From contig JAYKKI010000090.1 in the NCBI GenBank assembly GCA_039881145.1, forward strand, positions 8,296,501 to 8,360,500: a stretch of DNA of 64,000 bases, in the 5' to 3' direction. A program made the position numbers and the translations under genes. The stretch's first letter is position 1; every line of letters starts with the position of its first letter. The notes under the pieces were generated by a model that saw only the letters and a list, made by a program, of their open reading frames with translations, was not told where the DNA came from and did not search any database. This stretch comes from Druceiella hillmani. Its lineage: Eukaryota; Arthropoda; Insecta; Lepidoptera; Hepialidae. Of this stretch, positions 62,641 through 64,000 are shown one piece after another.

Positions 62641-62694
62641 ATTGCTGTGAAGTGTATTGTAAGTTTAGGAACATACAATACACTTCACAGCAAT
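62641..62694. repeat. Perfect 21-bp inverted repeat
   Basis: ATTGCTGTGAAGTGTATTGTA (arm 62641-62661, 21 bp) pairs exactly with 62674-62694 across a 12-nt spacer. It sits right at the point where the copia fossil's similarity ends, so it may mark a rearrangement breakpoint. Confidence 0.94.
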
Positions 62695-62699
62695 TTTTT

Positions 62700-63535
62700 T
62701 TTTGACCCTTGTCACTCGCGGCTAGACTAACTTGACCGGATCTTTTTCCTGCTAAAGAGTCGTTATTTTGCTACCTTAATTTTTTTTTAAAAGTCGTGTT
62801 TTCTTTTTTTTGTAGTAGATTACGATATTTAGTCCTGTACGTTGAAGTGTCGTAGTCTAGGTTCTAGGCATCACATTTACTAGCAGAAGCTATGAGAGCA
62901 GCGGCATAACTTGGACTTTCATGATATGATTTCTTCTTTGGTTTAGACTTACACTCTGTATTTACTCGTATATGTCTATATTTAATACAATTGAATCCAG
63001 GAGGACCTTTAGTTAGTTATTTCTTGTTGCCTTTTTTCTTATGGTTAGCATAAAAAGTGTTGCATCACCTTCACTTAATTTAAAAATTTTTTACGACTTT
63101 TGTCTTCGCCGAATCTACATTAATCTTAATACTGGAGCTTTGGATGTTTCATGGATTTATACCAGTCTGGTTGACGGTTGAGTAGTAATGTGCCATTCAT
63201 TCACAATTATTTTTTTCTGTTTATGAGTCATTGCCATTATTTTGCTCACGTATTCCTCTACGTTTTGACATACAAAATTAGATGTATATAAGTCAAGAAA
63301 AAATCCCACACGTGGTGTGACAACCCTGAATCGTCGAAAGCGTACGCCAAGTTTTTACACACTTCCTTGACAGACTTGGTTTTTTGAATGTGGATGTAGT
63401 TTGTCGAATTGACAAGTAGAATTATTTATGATTTCGCTTCCACATTATTCCTTGAATCTACAGGTGCTTCATCTTCTATAAAATCTCAGAGTTCTTTGTG
63501 CTTGAGATAAGTTCTCAATAGGTAGGAGATAAGTT
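62700..63535 (-). pseudogene. Ty1/copia Gag fossil (start of gag-pol)
   Basis: Minus-strand reading from about 63526 gives YLLRTYLKHKEL then DFIEDEAPVDSRNNVEAKS, and, after a stop, NSTNYIHIQKTKSVKEVCKN and LAYAFDDSGLSHHVW. These match the copia-type Gag order: W...M.tyL.h.eLW, then a..kI.l.i.ptnyihi...tk+ea-W.nLe.aFdDsGL.r+v. After a frame change NVEEYVSKIMAMTHK follows, as in ...vEeYv.kIm.t.hkLr. Near 62940-63010 KGPPGFNCIKYRHIRVNTEC and KSKPKKKSYHESPSYAAAL form a degenerate CCHC zinc knuckle; its first Cys is Gly and the spacing to the last Cys is too long. A SLAASDKGQ-like segment near 62703-62730 sits just before where the protease would begin. Several stops and frameshifts make it inactive. 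Protease, integrase and RT are absent to the left. Confidence 0.87.
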
Positions 63536-63547
63536 ATATAAGTACTC

Positions 63548-63560
63548 CTGGGCCCATAAC
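63548..63560 (-). promoter_or_regulatory. copia primer-binding site, complementary to initiator tRNA-Met anticodon arm
   Basis: The minus strand reads GTTATGGGCCCAG, the exact complement of CTGGGCCCATAAC, the anticodon stem-loop of insect initiator tRNA-Met. Drosophila copia and relatives prime reverse transcription with this half-tRNA rather than with a tRNA 3' end. The site lies about 20-30 bp upstream of the Gag fossil, where a primer-binding site should be. Confidence 0.85.
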
Positions 63561-63561
63561 A

Positions 63562-64000
63562 CGTGGATTAACACGGATTTAATCAAATTTACCTACTAAT
63601 ACATACTGCACAAGAAATGTCACCGAGCAGAGTGAGTAGCGTGAATGAGCCATAGACAATGTACATTGCTTAGTTCGTTATTTTAACACAAAATATAGAT
63701 GACGCTAATATGCATCAATAAAAGCTCGTAACTTACTATATATTAATATGTTAATAAACAGAACTACAACAGTTTCGTGCATTTAAGGGTATGTAGTACT
63801 TTTTATTAAAATACTTAGGGGGTTCTAGGAAACTGTACTCGATTCCTAATTAAGGGTTTATAATATCATGTGTAATTTATAAATTAAAACATAAATAATT
63901 ATTTACCACAGTCCAGTAGAAGATGTGATCGTAATAATCTCAATTTGTTTATGAAATTGATAGGCATAACTTGAATTTATTTCGGCAAATTGATTTTTTA
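63562..64000 (-). mobile_element. Probable 5' LTR of the copia fossil (cut by window end)
   Basis: Inferred from position: in copia elements the LTR directly precedes the primer-binding site, so on the minus strand the LTR should end near 63562-63572 and extend rightwards. The segment holds 'ctcattcacgctactcactc' and 'tgctcggtgacatttcttgt' on the minus strand and A+T-rich flanks. I could not find the TG...CA ends or a second LTR, and the right edge may lie outside the window or inside this interval. Confidence 0.4.

Overview
This is a gene-poor, strongly A+T-rich piece of eukaryotic DNA, about 70% A+T by eye. I cannot support a single intact protein-coding gene: almost every open frame is under 120 codons, has no recognisable domain, and several are only translations of (TA)n. 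The recognisable content is repeats and decayed mobile elements: a Jockey/CR1-type LINE, a Ty1/copia element, two mariner transposases and many scraps resembling RTE-type 3' ends. The copia fossil keeps a primer-binding site matching the anticodon arm of initiator tRNA-Met. That site, the mariner types and scraps of the 'accgaaccct...gcgagttccactcg...cttggc' and 'cctcctttttgaaatcggtt' kind suggest an arthropod, most likely an insect with a large repeat-rich genome. A moth/caddisfly or hemipteran affinity is only a guess.

Layout. 0-3 kb: a long (TA)n and two solo arms of a hairpin repeat family. 11.7, 16.25 and 57.5 kb: three hairpin copies of that family, each with the same one-sided tail and flanked by target-site duplications (9 bp exact, 13 bp exact, 12 bp imperfect). 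21.2-22.4 kb: a diverged array of about ten ~120-bp units that look tRNA-like. 23.3 and 29.2 kb: two copies of an unknown dispersed repeat. 25.1-25.4 kb: a cluster of perfect palindromes. 34.85-36.48 kb: the LINE. 38.1-38.85 kb: a 56-bp tandem duplication and a ~36-bp minisatellite. 52.0-53.04 kb: a satellite-like array of four ~257-bp units. 55.77-56.12 and 59.43-60.05 kb: the mariner fossils. 62.7-64 kb: the copia fossil on the minus strand, probably running into its LTR at the window edge. Long (TA)n tracts are scattered throughout.

The most interesting item is the hairpin family. Its core keeps the order of a hammerhead ribozyme: CTGAAGA, a 5-bp stem, GAAA, a 3-bp stem closed by a 2-nt loop, GTC, and a 4-bp stem I. 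There is one extra base before stem II. This resembles the hammerhead motifs known from Penelope-like retroelements and retrozymes. Together with variable-length target-site duplications and a head-to-head palindromic layout, it points to a non-autonomous, ribozyme-bearing retroposon. No host gene pathway can be read from this window.
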